NCBI GenBank assembly: GCA_946530775.1
Contig: CAMNAH010000002.1
Coordinates: forward strand, 1-17,974
Reading direction: 5' to 3'
Origin: an uncultured Coriobacteriales bacterium
GTDB taxonomy: Bacteria > Actinomycetota > Coriobacteriia > Coriobacteriales > Atopobiaceae
Length of the DNA: 17,974 nt
Shown: in pieces, positions 8,171 to 15,371 of the stretch
Layout of the letters: every line of letters begins with the position of its first letter
Position numbering within the stretch: position 1 is the first letter of the stretch
The notes under the pieces: generated by a model
What the model was told of the DNA's origin: nothing
The model's input: the letters and a program-made list of their open reading frames with translations, nothing else
Database searches by the model: none
Translations under genes and position numbers: made by a program

Positions 8171-8186
8171 AGTGTTTCACACTCCT
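8171..8186 (-). promoter_or_regulatory. tsf ribosome-binding site with hairpin in the spacer
   Basis: The minus strand reads AGGAGTGTGAAACACT directly before the tsf ATG. AGTGT and ACACT can pair around a GAA loop (8171-8183), overlapping the last two bases of the Shine-Dalgarno AGGAG (8182-8186). The sequence is certain; a functional role is inference. Confidence 0.5.
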
Positions 8187-8204
8187 GTTCTGAATGGTAT
8201 TGGA

Positions 8205-8978
8205 CTACTCGGCAGCGTTCTCTTCGGCTGCGGGAGCCTCCTCAGCAGGAGCCTCCTCAGCAGGAGCCTCGGCCATCTCCTCAGCGGAGATCTGAGCCTG
8301 GCCGCTACCGGAGAGGATAGCGTCGGCAGCGAGCTCGCACATGAGGGCGACCGAACGGATGGCATCGTCGTTGGCGGGGATGCCGTAGTCGACGACGTCG
8401 GGGTCGGAGTTGGTGTCGAGCAGGCCAATCACGGGGATGTGCAGGCGGTTGGCCTCCTTGATGGCGATCTCCTCGCGCTTGGTGTCGACCACGAAGAGGG
8501 CCTGGGGAAGGCTGGTCATGGTGCGCACGCCGCCGAGGTTGCGCTGGAGCTTCTCGAGCTCCTTGGTGAGGATGGACTGCTCCTTCTTGGGGAGGGTGGC
8601 CATCGTGCCGTTCTCGACCATGGCCTCGAGCTCCTCCATGCGGTCGATGCGGGAGCGCATGGTCACGAAGTTGGTGAGCATGCCGCCGAGCCAGCGCTGG
8701 TTGATGAAGGGCTGGCCGGAGCGCTCGGCCTGGGCCGCGATGGGCTCCTGGGCCTGCTTCTTGGTGCCAACGAAGAGCACCTTGCCGCCGCGGGACGCGG
8801 TGTCCTTCAGGAAAGTGTAGGCGGCGTCGGCGCCGAGCATGGTCTGCTTGAGGTCGAGGATGTAGATGCCGTTGCGCTCGCCGAAGATGTACGGCTTCAT
8901 CTTGGGGTTCCAACGACGGGTCTGGTGACCGTAGTGGCAACCGGAATCGAGCAGGGTCTGGATAGTGATCTTAGCCAT
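8205..8978 (-). CDS. rpsB: 30S ribosomal protein S2
   Basis: 257 residues. Small-subunit protein bound at the head-body junction next to S1 in bacteria that have S1. The family signature is clear: [20 protein letters not shown] (residues ~9-28), [44 protein letters not shown], and [27 protein letters not shown] near 190-215. After the globular domain comes an acidic Ala/Pro/Glu-rich tail with repeated EAPAE units. The ATG at 8976-8978 has an ideal AAGGAGG 8 nt upstream. The frame is open further upstream, but that stretch is a structured untranslated leader. It forms an operon with tsf, as in most bacteria. Confidence 0.98.
   Translation of the reverse strand: MAKITIQTLLDSGCHYGHQTRRWNPKMKPYIFGERNGIYILDLKQTMLGADAAYTFLKDTASRGGKVLFVGTKKQAQEPIAAQAERSGQPFINQRWLGGMLTNFVTMRSRIDRMEELEAMVENGTMATLPKKEQSILTKELEKLQRNLGGVRTMTSLPQALFVVDTKREEIAIKEANRLHIPVIGLLDTNSDPDVVDYGIPANDDAIRSVALMCELAADAILSGSGQAQISAEEMAEAPAEEAPAEEAPAAEENAAE
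8234..8270 (-). repeat. 15-bp tandem repeat in the rpsB 3' end
   Basis: Two and a half copies of the 15-bp unit gagcctcctcagcag (plus-strand sequence) in the rpsB reading frame. The unit length is a multiple of three and each copy encodes EAPAE-type residues, so slippage would lengthen or shorten the S2 tail without breaking the frame. Confidence 0.8.
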
Positions 8979-9134
8979 GGAAAAACCTCCTTGTGGTTGT
9001 TCCTCCGTACGAGGTCGTCCCCTTGCACCACCCATACGCTGGCTTTGACGTAGATGGGCACCACGGTGCGCAGGTAGTCGTACGTGTGACATCTGCGCTG
9101 CTTCCTGCAGCGTGCTGCACCCTATGCGCAGCAA
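8979..9134 (-). promoter_or_regulatory. Structured 5' leader of rpsB-tsf
   Basis: About 155 nt from the predicted start of transcription to the rpsB ATG. Two folds are visible on the minus strand. The first, starting about 3 nt into the transcript, pairs CTGCGC (9126-9131) with GCGCAG (9093-9098) around an inner TGCAG/CTGCA hairpin (9115-9119 with 9106-9110). The second is closed by CGTACGA (9078-9084) with TCGTACG (9006-9012) and continues as GCACC/GGTGC (9065-9069 with 9025-9029), CCCAT/ATGGG (9054-9058 with 9031-9035) and ACG/CGT (9049-9051 with 9036-9038) over a 10-nt loop. The Shine-Dalgarno site follows the last arm. By analogy with S2 autoregulation of rpsB-tsf known in enterobacteria it may bind S2; that is inference. 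Confidence 0.6.
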
Positions 9135-9140
9135 TTTGTT

Positions 9141-9169
9141 ATATTACCACGCCACACACGGCATTCCAG
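9141..9169 (-). promoter_or_regulatory. Candidate promoter for rpsB-tsf
   Basis: On the minus strand TAATAT (9141-9146) is preceded by TGG, forming an extended -10 (TGnTAATAT). With a 17-bp spacer, a partial -35 CTGGAA lies at 9164-9169. It sits in the gap just after the xerC stop and predicts transcription from about 9134, immediately before the leader fold begins. Confidence 0.65.
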
Positions 9170-9196
9170 CAGGAATTTGCTGCAAAATGCAAGTCT

Positions 9197-10144
9197 TCAC
9201 GACTCCGATCGGGGATGCGCCTGCCGCGTCGCGTCTTTGAGGCGATCGATCGACACGTGCGTGTAGATCTGGGTGGTCGAGAGCGACTCGTGGCCGAGCA
9301 GCTCCTGCACGGTTCTGAGGTCGGCCCCTCCCCCGAGGAGCTCCGTTGCAAAGGTGTGGCGCATGGCGTGCGGCGTGAGGGCCGCATCCTTGCCCGCGGC
9401 ACGCGCACGCCTCTCGAACACCGTGCGCAGGGCATCGGTCGACATGGGATTGCCGCGCGTCGAGAGGAAGAGCGCGCGCGTGGGCTTCTCGGGATTCGCA
9501 AGCTGGGGTCTCCCCCGCTGGAGGTACTCCCTCAGCATGTCGAGTGCGGCGGCATAGAGCGGGACGATGCGCTCCTTCGACCCCTTGCCGAAGAGCTTGA
9601 CCTGCGCTTCCGCGAAATCGATGTCGTCAACCGAGAGCGCCGCCGCCTCCGCGATGCGCGCGCCCGAGGCATAAAGCAGCTCGAAGAGCGCTCGGTCGCG
9701 GATGCCCGCGGGCGTGGAGGTGTCTATAGCAGCCACGATATCGGCCACGTCGCCGTCTGCCATGGTCTTGGGCAGCTTGCGCGGCAGCTTCCTTCCCGCG
9801 ATGGCCGCAGCGGAATCCTGCGACACGAGCTCCTCGTGGATAAGCCACTTGTAGAGCGTGCGGATCGCGGAGAGGTGCCGGTTCACGGTCTTCTCGGTAT
9901 AGCGGGCGCGGGAGAGCTCGGCAAGATAGGTGCGCAGCTCCCGATGCGAGACCGTCGCGAGGTCGATCCCCTCGCGCTCGCCCCACGAACAGTACGAGTC
10001 GAGGTCTGCGGCATACGCCCGCACGGTATTGGGGGAAAGGCCTCGCACGTCTGCGAGATAGGCGCAGAAACGCTCGCACCACGTGCGGAACGTGGAGCTG
10101 TTCTCGGCGCGCGCAACCGCTTCGGGCGAGCGATCGGCCATCAT
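9197..10144 (-). CDS. xerC: Tyrosine recombinase of the XerC/XerD family
   Basis: 315 residues. Site-specific recombinase that resolves chromosome dimers at dif in well-studied relatives. The N-terminal SAM-like core-binding domain (about 17-105) includes LSPNTVRAYAADLDSY. The catalytic set is complete and spaced exactly as in E. coli XerD: Arg163, Lys187, His259, Arg262, His285 and the nucleophile Tyr294 (TQIYTHV). The first of two adjacent ATGs overlaps the trmFO stop by 4 nt (ATGA), so translation is probably coupled; the second ATG is equally possible. Its place after trmFO is that of Bacillus codV (xerC). Whether it works alone or with a second Xer protein cannot be told here. It is not flanked by integrase-type attachment sites, so it is a housekeeping gene. 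Confidence 0.93.
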   Translation of the reverse strand: MMADRSPEAVARAENSSTFRTWCERFCAYLADVRGLSPNTVRAYAADLDSYCSWGEREGIDLATVSHRELRTYLAELSRARYTEKTVNRHLSAIRTLYKWLIHEELVSQDSAAAIAGRKLPRKLPKTMADGDVADIVAAIDTSTPAGIRDRALFELLYASGARIAEAAALSVDDIDFAEAQVKLFGKGSKERIVPLYAAALDMLREYLQRGRPQLANPEKPTRALFLSTRGNPMSTDALRTVFERRARAAGKDAALTPHAMRHTFATELLGGGADLRTVQELLGHESLSTTQIYTHVSIDRLKDATRQAHPRSES

Positions 10145-11463
10145 GCACCCGTCTTGAACAGGTCTGCACGCTCGGCGACGAAGGTGCGCGCATCGGCGAT
10201 TCCGCGCTCGGCATAGGCCGCCTTGCGGTCGGCTTTAGACCGGATATGCGTCTCGAGCGGCGGGAAGATGCCGAAATTCACGTGCATGGGCTGATAGTCC
10301 TCGGTCGCAGGATCGGTGGCATAGGCGACAAGGGAGCCGAAGGCGGAGGTGCGGGGAAGCTCGGGTGCGGGTAGGCCCTTGACGCGTGCATAGAGGTTCA
10401 ATGCGGCGAGAAGACCCGATGCGATGGCCTCGACATAGCCCTCGGTTCCCGTGATCTGACCTGCGAGGAAGATATCTGTTCCGGGGATGGAGAAGCCGGG
10501 GCCCAGCACATGGGGAGAATCAACGAACGAGTTGCGGTGCATGACGCCGTAGCGGAAGAACTCGGCATGCTCGAGGCCGGGGATCATGCGGAACACGCGC
10601 GCCTGCTCGCCGAAGGTGAGGTTGGTTTGGAAGCCCACGAGGTTGTAGGCGCTCGCCGACGCGTTCTCGGCACGGAGCTGGACCACCGCGAAGGGGCGCC
10701 TGCCCGTGTGGGGATCGACGAGGCCGACGGGTTTGAGCGCCCCATAGGCAAGCGACATGGCACCCGTACGAGCAACCTCCTCCACGGGCTGGCACGCCTG
10801 GAACAGGTCCTTAGACTCGAAATCACGCGCGAGCACGCGCTCGGCGCCGACAAGCTCCTCGATGAAGGCGAAGTACTCGTCGCGTTCGAACGGGCAGTTG
10901 AGATAGTCGCCCGGCGCGTCATCCTCGTAGCGCGATGCGCGAAACGCCCGGTCCATATCGATGGTCTCGGCATCGACGATGGGTGCCGCGGCATCGAAGA
11001 ACGAGAGGCCTCCCGAGCCCAGGCGCTGTGCGAGCGCTTCGAAGAGCGCTTCCGAGCAGAGCGGACCCGCCGCGATGACGGCGGGTCCTTCGGGAAGCTC
11101 GCGGACCTCCTCGCGGTGCACCTCGACGAGGGGATGTGCCTCGATGGCCTCGGTCACGGAGGCTGAGAACAGCTCGCGGTCGACGGCAAGCGCCCCGCCG
11201 GCCGCCACGCGCGCAGCGTATGCGATCTCGATGAGCTTGGAGCCGTAAAGCGAGAGCTCGGTCTTGAGCATGCCGGCAGCCGTCTCGGGTTTCGTCGACT
11301 TGAGCGAGTTCGAGCAGACGAGCTCGGCGAAGCGGTCGCTCTTATGCACGGGCGATGCATGGCTAGGCCGCTGCTCGAACAGGTCGACGCCGATTCCACG
11401 CTCCGCAAGCTGCAGAGCGCACTCCGAGCCGGCAAGGCCCCCTCCGACAACAACCACGCGCAT
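10141..11463 (-). CDS. trmFO: Methylenetetrahydrofolate--tRNA-(uracil-5-)-methyltransferase TrmFO
   Basis: 440 residues. FAD- and folate-dependent enzyme that makes m5U54 in the T loop of tRNAs, the alternative to SAM-dependent TrmA. The N-terminal FAD-binding motif is VVVGGGLAGSECAL (residues 4-17). Cys50 in LVCSNSLKS and the cysteine in FQACQPVEEVARTG correspond to the two functionally important cysteines known in the B. subtilis protein. KPVGLVDPHTGRRPFAVVQLR and GTEGYVEAIASGL (second FAD contact region) are family hallmarks. I start at the ATG reading MRVVVVGGG because AAAGGA lies about 7 nt upstream; a longer reading exists but lacks family support. It lies 31 nt after dprA and overlaps xerC by 4 nt. 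Confidence 0.96.
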   Translation of the reverse strand: MRVVVVGGGLAGSECALQLAERGIGVDLFEQRPSHASPVHKSDRFAELVCSNSLKSTKPETAAGMLKTELSLYGSKLIEIAYAARVAAGGALAVDRELFSASVTEAIEAHPLVEVHREEVRELPEGPAVIAAGPLCSEALFEALAQRLGSGGLSFFDAAAPIVDAETIDMDRAFRASRYEDDAPGDYLNCPFERDEYFAFIEELVGAERVLARDFESKDLFQACQPVEEVARTGAMSLAYGALKPVGLVDPHTGRRPFAVVQLRAENASASAYNLVGFQTNLTFGEQARVFRMIPGLEHAEFFRYGVMHRNSFVDSPHVLGPGFSIPGTDIFLAGQITGTEGYVEAIASGLLAALNLYARVKGLPAPELPRTSAFGSLVAYATDPATEDYQPMHVNFGIFPPLETHIRSKADRKAAYAERGIADARTFVAERADLFKTGA

Positions 11464-11494
11464 CTTCGAATCCTTTCGAGGTAACCGATTCGCA

Positions 11495-12382
11495 TCATCC
11501 TCTATTGTGCGACAAATACGCATCGCGCGAGGCCGCGTATCTTCCATCGGGCAGTTTCGTCACAAGCCCCAGCACCTCGTACTCCGCAAGGGTGTTGATG
11601 AGCGTCAGCACATCCTGATTCAAGCGCTCCGCAAGCTCGGGGGCACGCGACGGCGAGGCGAAGAGCGCCGAGAGGACTTCGCCGCGCGGGAGCCCCTCCC
11701 TATGGACGATGCCGCGAACGAACCCGTAATCGCTCGCAATGGCCTGCTCGAGATCGCGCTCGTCGCAGATGATGGTCGCGCCATCGGCGATGAGCTTGTT
11801 CGTTCCGCTCGATGTGGGCGAGAAGATGGACCCGGGAACAGCGTAGAGCGTTCGTCCGAGCGCAAAGGCAGCCTCCGCGGTGCTCGTGGTTCCCGACCTG
11901 AGGCCTGCCTCGGCGACGAACGTCGCACGCGATAATGCGGCGATGATGCGGTTTCTCTTGGGAAACTGGTATCGGCGCACCTCGGTTCCCCAGGGTTCGA
12001 GGGAGATGACCGCACCGCCGCCCTCACGCGCCTCGATGAACACATCGGCTGACTCCGGTGGGTAGATGAGGTCGGCGCCGACGCCCGACACGATGATAGT
12101 GCTCCCACCCGAATCGAGCGCCGCCCGCGATGCGGCATGGTCGCATCCGCGCGCCCCGCCCGAAACGACGACCAGCGACGACTCGGCGCTCACGCGCGCG
12201 GCAAGCTCGGCCACGGCAAGCCCGTAGGGCGTCGCGATACGTGCGCCGATGATCGAGATCGTGCTTCCTGTCAGAACCTCGGGATTGCCCGCCACATAGA
12301 GATCGGGCGGATCCTCGAGCTCGGCGACAAGCTCCGGATAGCACTCATCGCCGAACCGCACGATGTTTCTGGAATAGTCCAT
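11495..12382 (-). CDS. dprA: DNA-processing protein DprA (Smf)
   Basis: 295 residues. In transformable bacteria it binds incoming single-stranded DNA and loads RecA; it is also widespread in species not known to be competent. The Rossmann-like DprA domain (about 40-210) has TISIIGARIATPYG, VVVSGGARGCDHAA (the usual SGLARGID motif with substitutions), GSTIIVSGVGADLIYPPE, RYQFPKRNRIIAALS and AEAGLRSGTTSTAEAA. A C-terminal winged-helix module follows at about 225-285 (SRAPELAERLNQDVLTLINTLAEYEVLGLVTKL). The ATG has AGGAGG 6 nt upstream and lies 9 nt after the comM stop. topA, which lies between dprA and trmFO in Bacillus, is absent here. Confidence 0.94.
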   Translation of the reverse strand: MDYSRNIVRFGDECYPELVAELEDPPDLYVAGNPEVLTGSTISIIGARIATPYGLAVAELAARVSAESSLVVVSGGARGCDHAASRAALDSGGSTIIVSGVGADLIYPPESADVFIEAREGGGAVISLEPWGTEVRRYQFPKRNRIIAALSRATFVAEAGLRSGTTSTAEAAFALGRTLYAVPGSIFSPTSSGTNKLIADGATIICDERDLEQAIASDYGFVRGIVHREGLPRGEVLSALFASPSRAPELAERLNQDVLTLINTLAEYEVLGLVTKLPDGRYAASRDAYLSHNRG

Positions 12383-12391
12383 AGCGCCCTC

Positions 12392-13894
12392 CTACCCAAA
12401 GCTGCGCGACCGGAATGCGCATGCTTCCATGACGTTTTCCTTGGTAATCAGCTCCGATTGCCCGAGATCGGCGATGGATCGTGCCACACGGGCGATGCGG
12501 GCAATCGCCCTTCCACCGAAGGCGAGGCGCTCGGATACCGTCTCGAAGGTCTTCTGCGCATCGGGAGCGAAGCCGTATGCGCCGACGCCGCGCTTGCCCC
12601 TCGCAGGATGCTCGCGCTCGCGCCATGCCCGGAACTCGAGCGCAGCGCCGAGCAGCTCGCGCATATCGTGCGAGGACAGGCCCGGCGCCCCCTCGATGAC
12701 CTTCTGCGAATCGGGGCGCGCCACATCGACGAGCACATCGATCCTGTCCATGAGCGGACCTCCGATGCGCGCCTGATAAGACGCTATGCGAGCCGCCGAG
12801 CAGGTGCATTCGTGCCCAGGATCGCCCAGATGGCCGCAGGGGCACGGATTCGATGCGGCTATGAGCTGGAAGTTGCACGGGAAGGCGTAGACACCATCGA
12901 CGCGCACGATGCGCACCTCATGCTCCTCGAGCGGCTGCCTCAGCGATTGCAGCACGTTGGTGGCGAACTCGGGCATCTCGTCGAGGAAGAGCACGCCCTG
13001 ATGCGCAAGCGAGACCTCGCCCGGCATGACCGGCCTGCCGCCTCCGATGAGGCCGCCCAGGGAGATCGAATGATGGGGCGCCCTGAACGGACGCATCCCC
13101 CGCACGATATCGGAGGTATCCTCCCCCGCGACGGAATGGATGAGCAGGGCCTCGTTGAGCGCACGATCATCCATGCGCGGGAGGATCGTGGGCATGCGGC
13201 GCGCGAGCATGGTCTTTCCCGCGCCGGGCGGACCCATCATCATGAGGCCATGTCCTCCCACCGCCGCGATAAGAAACGCACGCTTCGCCATGTCCTGGTC
13301 GATGACATCGGCAAAATCCAAGCTGCTTGCATCGCGCATCGTCTCACCGACATTTCCCCTGCGAAGCTCGACGAGATGCGCGTACGGCGTGCATTCGGAT
13401 ACCCCGAGTCTCATATCGGAGATGTTTGTGCAGACCAGGCTGTCCTCGATCGGAAGGCAGCCCTGCTCTCCCCCGAACACGAGGCTGAGGCCGAGTTCGT
13501 GCGCGAGGCGCGCATAGGCCACCGTGCCGCGCGTGGTCGCGATGTCGCCGGATAGCGCCAACTCGCCTACGAACAGGCATTTGTCGAGGCCCTCCTTGGG
13601 AATCTGCGCCGTCGCGGCGAGGATGGCGAGCGCGATGGGAAAGTCATAGGCGGTGCCCGTCTTCTTGATCTCCGCCGGCGAGAGGTTGATGGTGACATGC
13701 GCCCGCGGAAGGCTGAATCCGCAATTCTTGAACGCGTTGCGGACGCGCATGCGCGATTCCATGACAACCGTGTCGGGGCATCCCACAATCGTGATCGCGG
13801 GAATACCCGCCGAGATGCCGACCTCGACGGTTATGGGAAGGGCGTTCACGCCGCGCAGCTGGGCCGTCTGGATGGAGAAGCTCTCGGAGGACAT
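12392..13894 (-). CDS. comM: YifB/ComM family Mg-chelatase-like AAA+ ATPase
   Basis: 500 residues. Homologues are hexameric branch-migration helicases that help integrate transforming DNA. The N-terminal Lon-protease-like (ChlI) domain (about 15-145) contains ISAGIPAITIVGCPD and NLSPAEIKKTGTAYDFPIA. The AAA+ core has Walker A GPPGAGKT (221-228) and Walker B VLFLDE (301-306). A cysteine cluster follows the arginine-finger side: NPCPCGHLGDPGHECTC (about 349-365), typical of the family and probably metal binding. The C-terminal Mg-chelatase domain ends SRSFG. I start at the ATG at 13892-13894, whose A is shared with the yraN TGA (TGATG) and which has GGGG 7 nt upstream; nearby GTG codons would add a few residues. 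It pairs naturally with dprA next door. Confidence 0.94.
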   Translation of the reverse strand: MSSESFSIQTAQLRGVNALPITVEVGISAGIPAITIVGCPDTVVMESRMRVRNAFKNCGFSLPRAHVTINLSPAEIKKTGTAYDFPIALAILAATAQIPKEGLDKCLFVGELALSGDIATTRGTVAYARLAHELGLSLVFGGEQGCLPIEDSLVCTNISDMRLGVSECTPYAHLVELRRGNVGETMRDASSLDFADVIDQDMAKRAFLIAAVGGHGLMMMGPPGAGKTMLARRMPTILPRMDDRALNEALLIHSVAGEDTSDIVRGMRPFRAPHHSISLGGLIGGGRPVMPGEVSLAHQGVLFLDEMPEFATNVLQSLRQPLEEHEVRIVRVDGVYAFPCNFQLIAASNPCPCGHLGDPGHECTCSAARIASYQARIGGPLMDRIDVLVDVARPDSQKVIEGAPGLSSHDMRELLGAALEFRAWREREHPARGKRGVGAYGFAPDAQKTFETVSERLAFGGRAIARIARVARSIADLGQSELITKENVMEACAFRSRSFG

Positions 13895-14349
13895 CACGCA
13901 CCCCACATGCGACAGCCTTTGAGGTGCGAGATATGGGCGATCCTGTTGCTCAGGAACGTGATGCTCACCACATCGAGGCGAATCGATTCCGCGCTATCCC
14001 CCGCGAGCTTGTAGAGCTCGGCCATCTTGGCATAGCGTTCGAACTTCTTGATATCGAAGGCCTCCTCAGGAGCTGCACGGTCGATGTCGTCCATCGTCAT
14101 GCCCAGAAGGCGCCTGCTCTTGACCTCCACGAACACGATCTCCTCGAACGTTCGGGCGATGATGTCCACCTCGCCGAACGGGGTCGTCCAGTTCGTATCG
14201 ACGACCTCGAAGCCGTTGTCTTCGAGATAGGTAGCCGCAAGGACCTCGCCGAGGTCCCCCACCTCCTTCGTACTGAAATCCTCGATGCCCTCGAATGCCG
14301 GACGCGTCACGTCGATGACGGCGTCTACCCTGCCCTCGAACTCTGCCAT
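13894..14349 (-). CDS. yraN: UPF0102 protein YraN, endonuclease-like
   Basis: 151 residues. Family of unknown physiological role with a PD-(D/E)XK nuclease-like fold. GDLGEVLAATYLEDNGFEVVDTNW (about 31-54) then GEVDIIARTFEEIVFVEVKSRR (63-84) is the family core; the Glu-Asp-EVK arrangement (Glu64, Asp66, the EVK near 79-81) matches the putative active site. A 30-residue N-terminal extension precedes the usual start of homology, making it longer than the typical 115-130 residues. No alternative start with a better ribosome site is apparent: GGAGG is 4 nt before this ATG. It overlaps comM by one nt. Placement beside rnhB and comM is common among bacteria. Confidence 0.9.
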   Translation of the reverse strand: MAEFEGRVDAVIDVTRPAFEGIEDFSTKEVGDLGEVLAATYLEDNGFEVVDTNWTTPFGEVDIIARTFEEIVFVEVKSRRLLGMTMDDIDRAAPEEAFDIKKFERYAKMAELYKLAGDSAESIRLDVVSITFLSNRIAHISHLKGCRMWGA

Positions 14350-14536
14350 CTCTCCTCCACTTCTTCTGTTGCGATGAACGGAGGCATCAATATGGCAGGC
14401 GCAGGTTGCACTACGCTTTCAACCAGCTGGCGCCTATCTGACAGAAATCTGCAAAAGTGTGCATTCTTATGACAGATAGGCAGCTAGAAAGGCTGTCTGT
14501 AACTGTTTGATGGGAAGTTTCGCCTGGAACGGCGAT
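14350..14536. other. Gap between rnhB and yraN with a palindromic element
   Basis: 187 bp without a supported gene. It contains a 50-bp palindromic element (14432-14481) and, just after the rnhB stop, a short TCGCC/GGCGA hairpin (14520-14524 with 14531-14535) with no T-tract on the minus strand. A TTGAAA at about 14414-14419 (minus strand) could be a -35, but I see no -10 at proper spacing, so I call no promoter for the yraN operon. Confidence 0.6.
14432..14481. repeat. 50-bp palindromic element, 9-bp perfect inverted ends
   Basis: GCCTATCTG (14432-14440) faces CAGATAGGC (14473-14481). The interior can continue to pair imperfectly: AGAA with TTCT and TGCA (14450-14453) with TGCA (14460-14463) around an AAAGTG loop. 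TGACAGA also occurs twice as a direct repeat (14439-14445 and 14470-14476), 31 bp apart. It lacks a T-tract, so it is not a standard terminator. It could be an operator, an RNA hairpin or a small dispersed repeat. Confidence 0.65.
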
Positions 14537-15310
14537 TTAGAAGAGACGAGGCGCCTCGACGAAGTTTCCACAGAACGTCACGCGGTGCACCGGCGTGAGC
14601 CCGTGCGCCCTGATCGCCTCGATATGCTCGGCAGACGCATAGCCCTTCGAGGAGGCGAAGCCGTATCCGGGATAGAGCGCATCCAGCTCGTCCATCAGCG
14701 CATCGCGGGTCACCTTTGCGACGATGGAAGCTGCACCGATACATGCCGTGCGGGCATCGCCCTTGACGATGCATTTCTCCCTCGGATGCACGTGCACAGG
14801 ATTGCCGTCGATGAGGACGCAGTCGGCCTCGACGCCGCAATTCTCGATAGCCCCAGCCATAGCCATGCGCAGCGCGACGGCCATCCCCACTTTGTCGATG
14901 GTCTCGGGCTGGATGTGGCAGATGCCGATCGCCGTGGCGTGCTCGCGGATACGCTCGGCAACCTCCTCGCGCTTCTTGGGCGTGAGCTGCTTTGAATCGT
15001 TGATGCCCAGCACGTGTGGCGATGAGGGCAGGCAGAGCGCGCACACGGTAAGCGGGCCGGCCACCGCTCCCCTGCCGACCTCGTCGACGCCGATGACGAT
15101 TCCCTCTCCGCCCACCTCGGCCTGGAACCGATAGAGCTCATCGACGCGCGCCTGCTCGGCGAGAAGCGCATCGCGGGCGCGCAACGCCTTCTGCGCAGCG
15201 GCACGCACCTGTTTGCGCTGATCGTCCGCATAGCGCTCGATCAGCTCATCGAGCTCGTCAGGTGCCGCCGCGGCAAAGCGCGACGCTATGTCTTTTGCCG
15301 AAACCGTCAT
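14537..15310 (-). CDS. rnhB: Ribonuclease HII
   Basis: 257 residues. It nicks the RNA strand of RNA-DNA hybrids and removes single ribonucleotides from DNA. The catalytic carboxylates are all present: Asp76 and Glu77 in GVDEVGRGAVAGPLTV, Asp168 in LIDGN and Asp185 in KGDARTACIGAASIVAKVTRD. As in B. subtilis RNase HII, an N-terminal helical region of about 65 residues precedes the catalytic core. The usual YGFxxHKGY motif reads YGFASSKGYASAEH here. It starts at an ATG with AGGA about 8 nt upstream, only about 15 nt after the T-run of the rplS terminator, so expression probably depends on readthrough. The rplS-rnhB neighbourhood is shared with Bacillus and many others. Confidence 0.96.
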   Translation of the reverse strand: MTVSAKDIASRFAAAAPDELDELIERYADDQRKQVRAAAQKALRARDALLAEQARVDELYRFQAEVGGEGIVIGVDEVGRGAVAGPLTVCALCLPSSPHVLGINDSKQLTPKKREEVAERIREHATAIGICHIQPETIDKVGMAVALRMAMAGAIENCGVEADCVLIDGNPVHVHPREKCIVKGDARTACIGAASIVAKVTRDALMDELDALYPGYGFASSKGYASAEHIEAIRAHGLTPVHRVTFCGNFVEAPRLF

Positions 15311-15324
15311 GAGTTCATCCTAGC

Positions 15325-15349
15325 AAAAGACCGCCCGAAGGCGGTCTTT
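15325..15349 (-). terminator. Intrinsic terminator after rplS
   Basis: Perfect 10-bp stem AAAGACCGCC/GGCGGTCTTT (15326-15335 with 15340-15349). On the minus strand the loop is TTCG closed by C-G, the extra-stable cUUCGg tetraloop, and the stem ends in TTTT. It lies 22 nt after the rplS stop and ends just upstream of the rnhB ribosome-binding site. Confidence 0.88.
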
Positions 15350-15371
15350 CGATGATGCATGTTGCGAAGGC

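Noticed and set aside
8221..8290. Short regular repeats that could suggest a CRISPR or regulatory array
   Set aside because: They are in-frame codon repeats of the rpsB tail with no unique spacers.
7262..9053. Long plus-strand frames opposite tsf and rpsB (Leu/Gly/Val-rich)
   Set aside because: They are complement frames of highly biased ribosomal-operon codons and begin at the terminator, without promoter or ribosome site.
8979..9134. N-terminal extension of rpsB in the same frame ([10 protein letters not shown]...)
   Set aside because: S2 homology begins at [10 protein letters not shown], which has an ideal AAGGAGG; the upstream part forms the leader fold and starts at about the predicted transcription start.
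9197..10144. Xer-family recombinase as sign of an integrated element
   Set aside because: Catalytic spacing and position after trmFO match housekeeping XerC/CodV; no attachment repeats, phage genes or composition shift nearby.
14374..14472. Small plus-strand ORF (MNGGINMAGAG...) in the rnhB-yraN gap
   Set aside because: No ribosome site, and it runs into the palindromic element; nothing supports translation.
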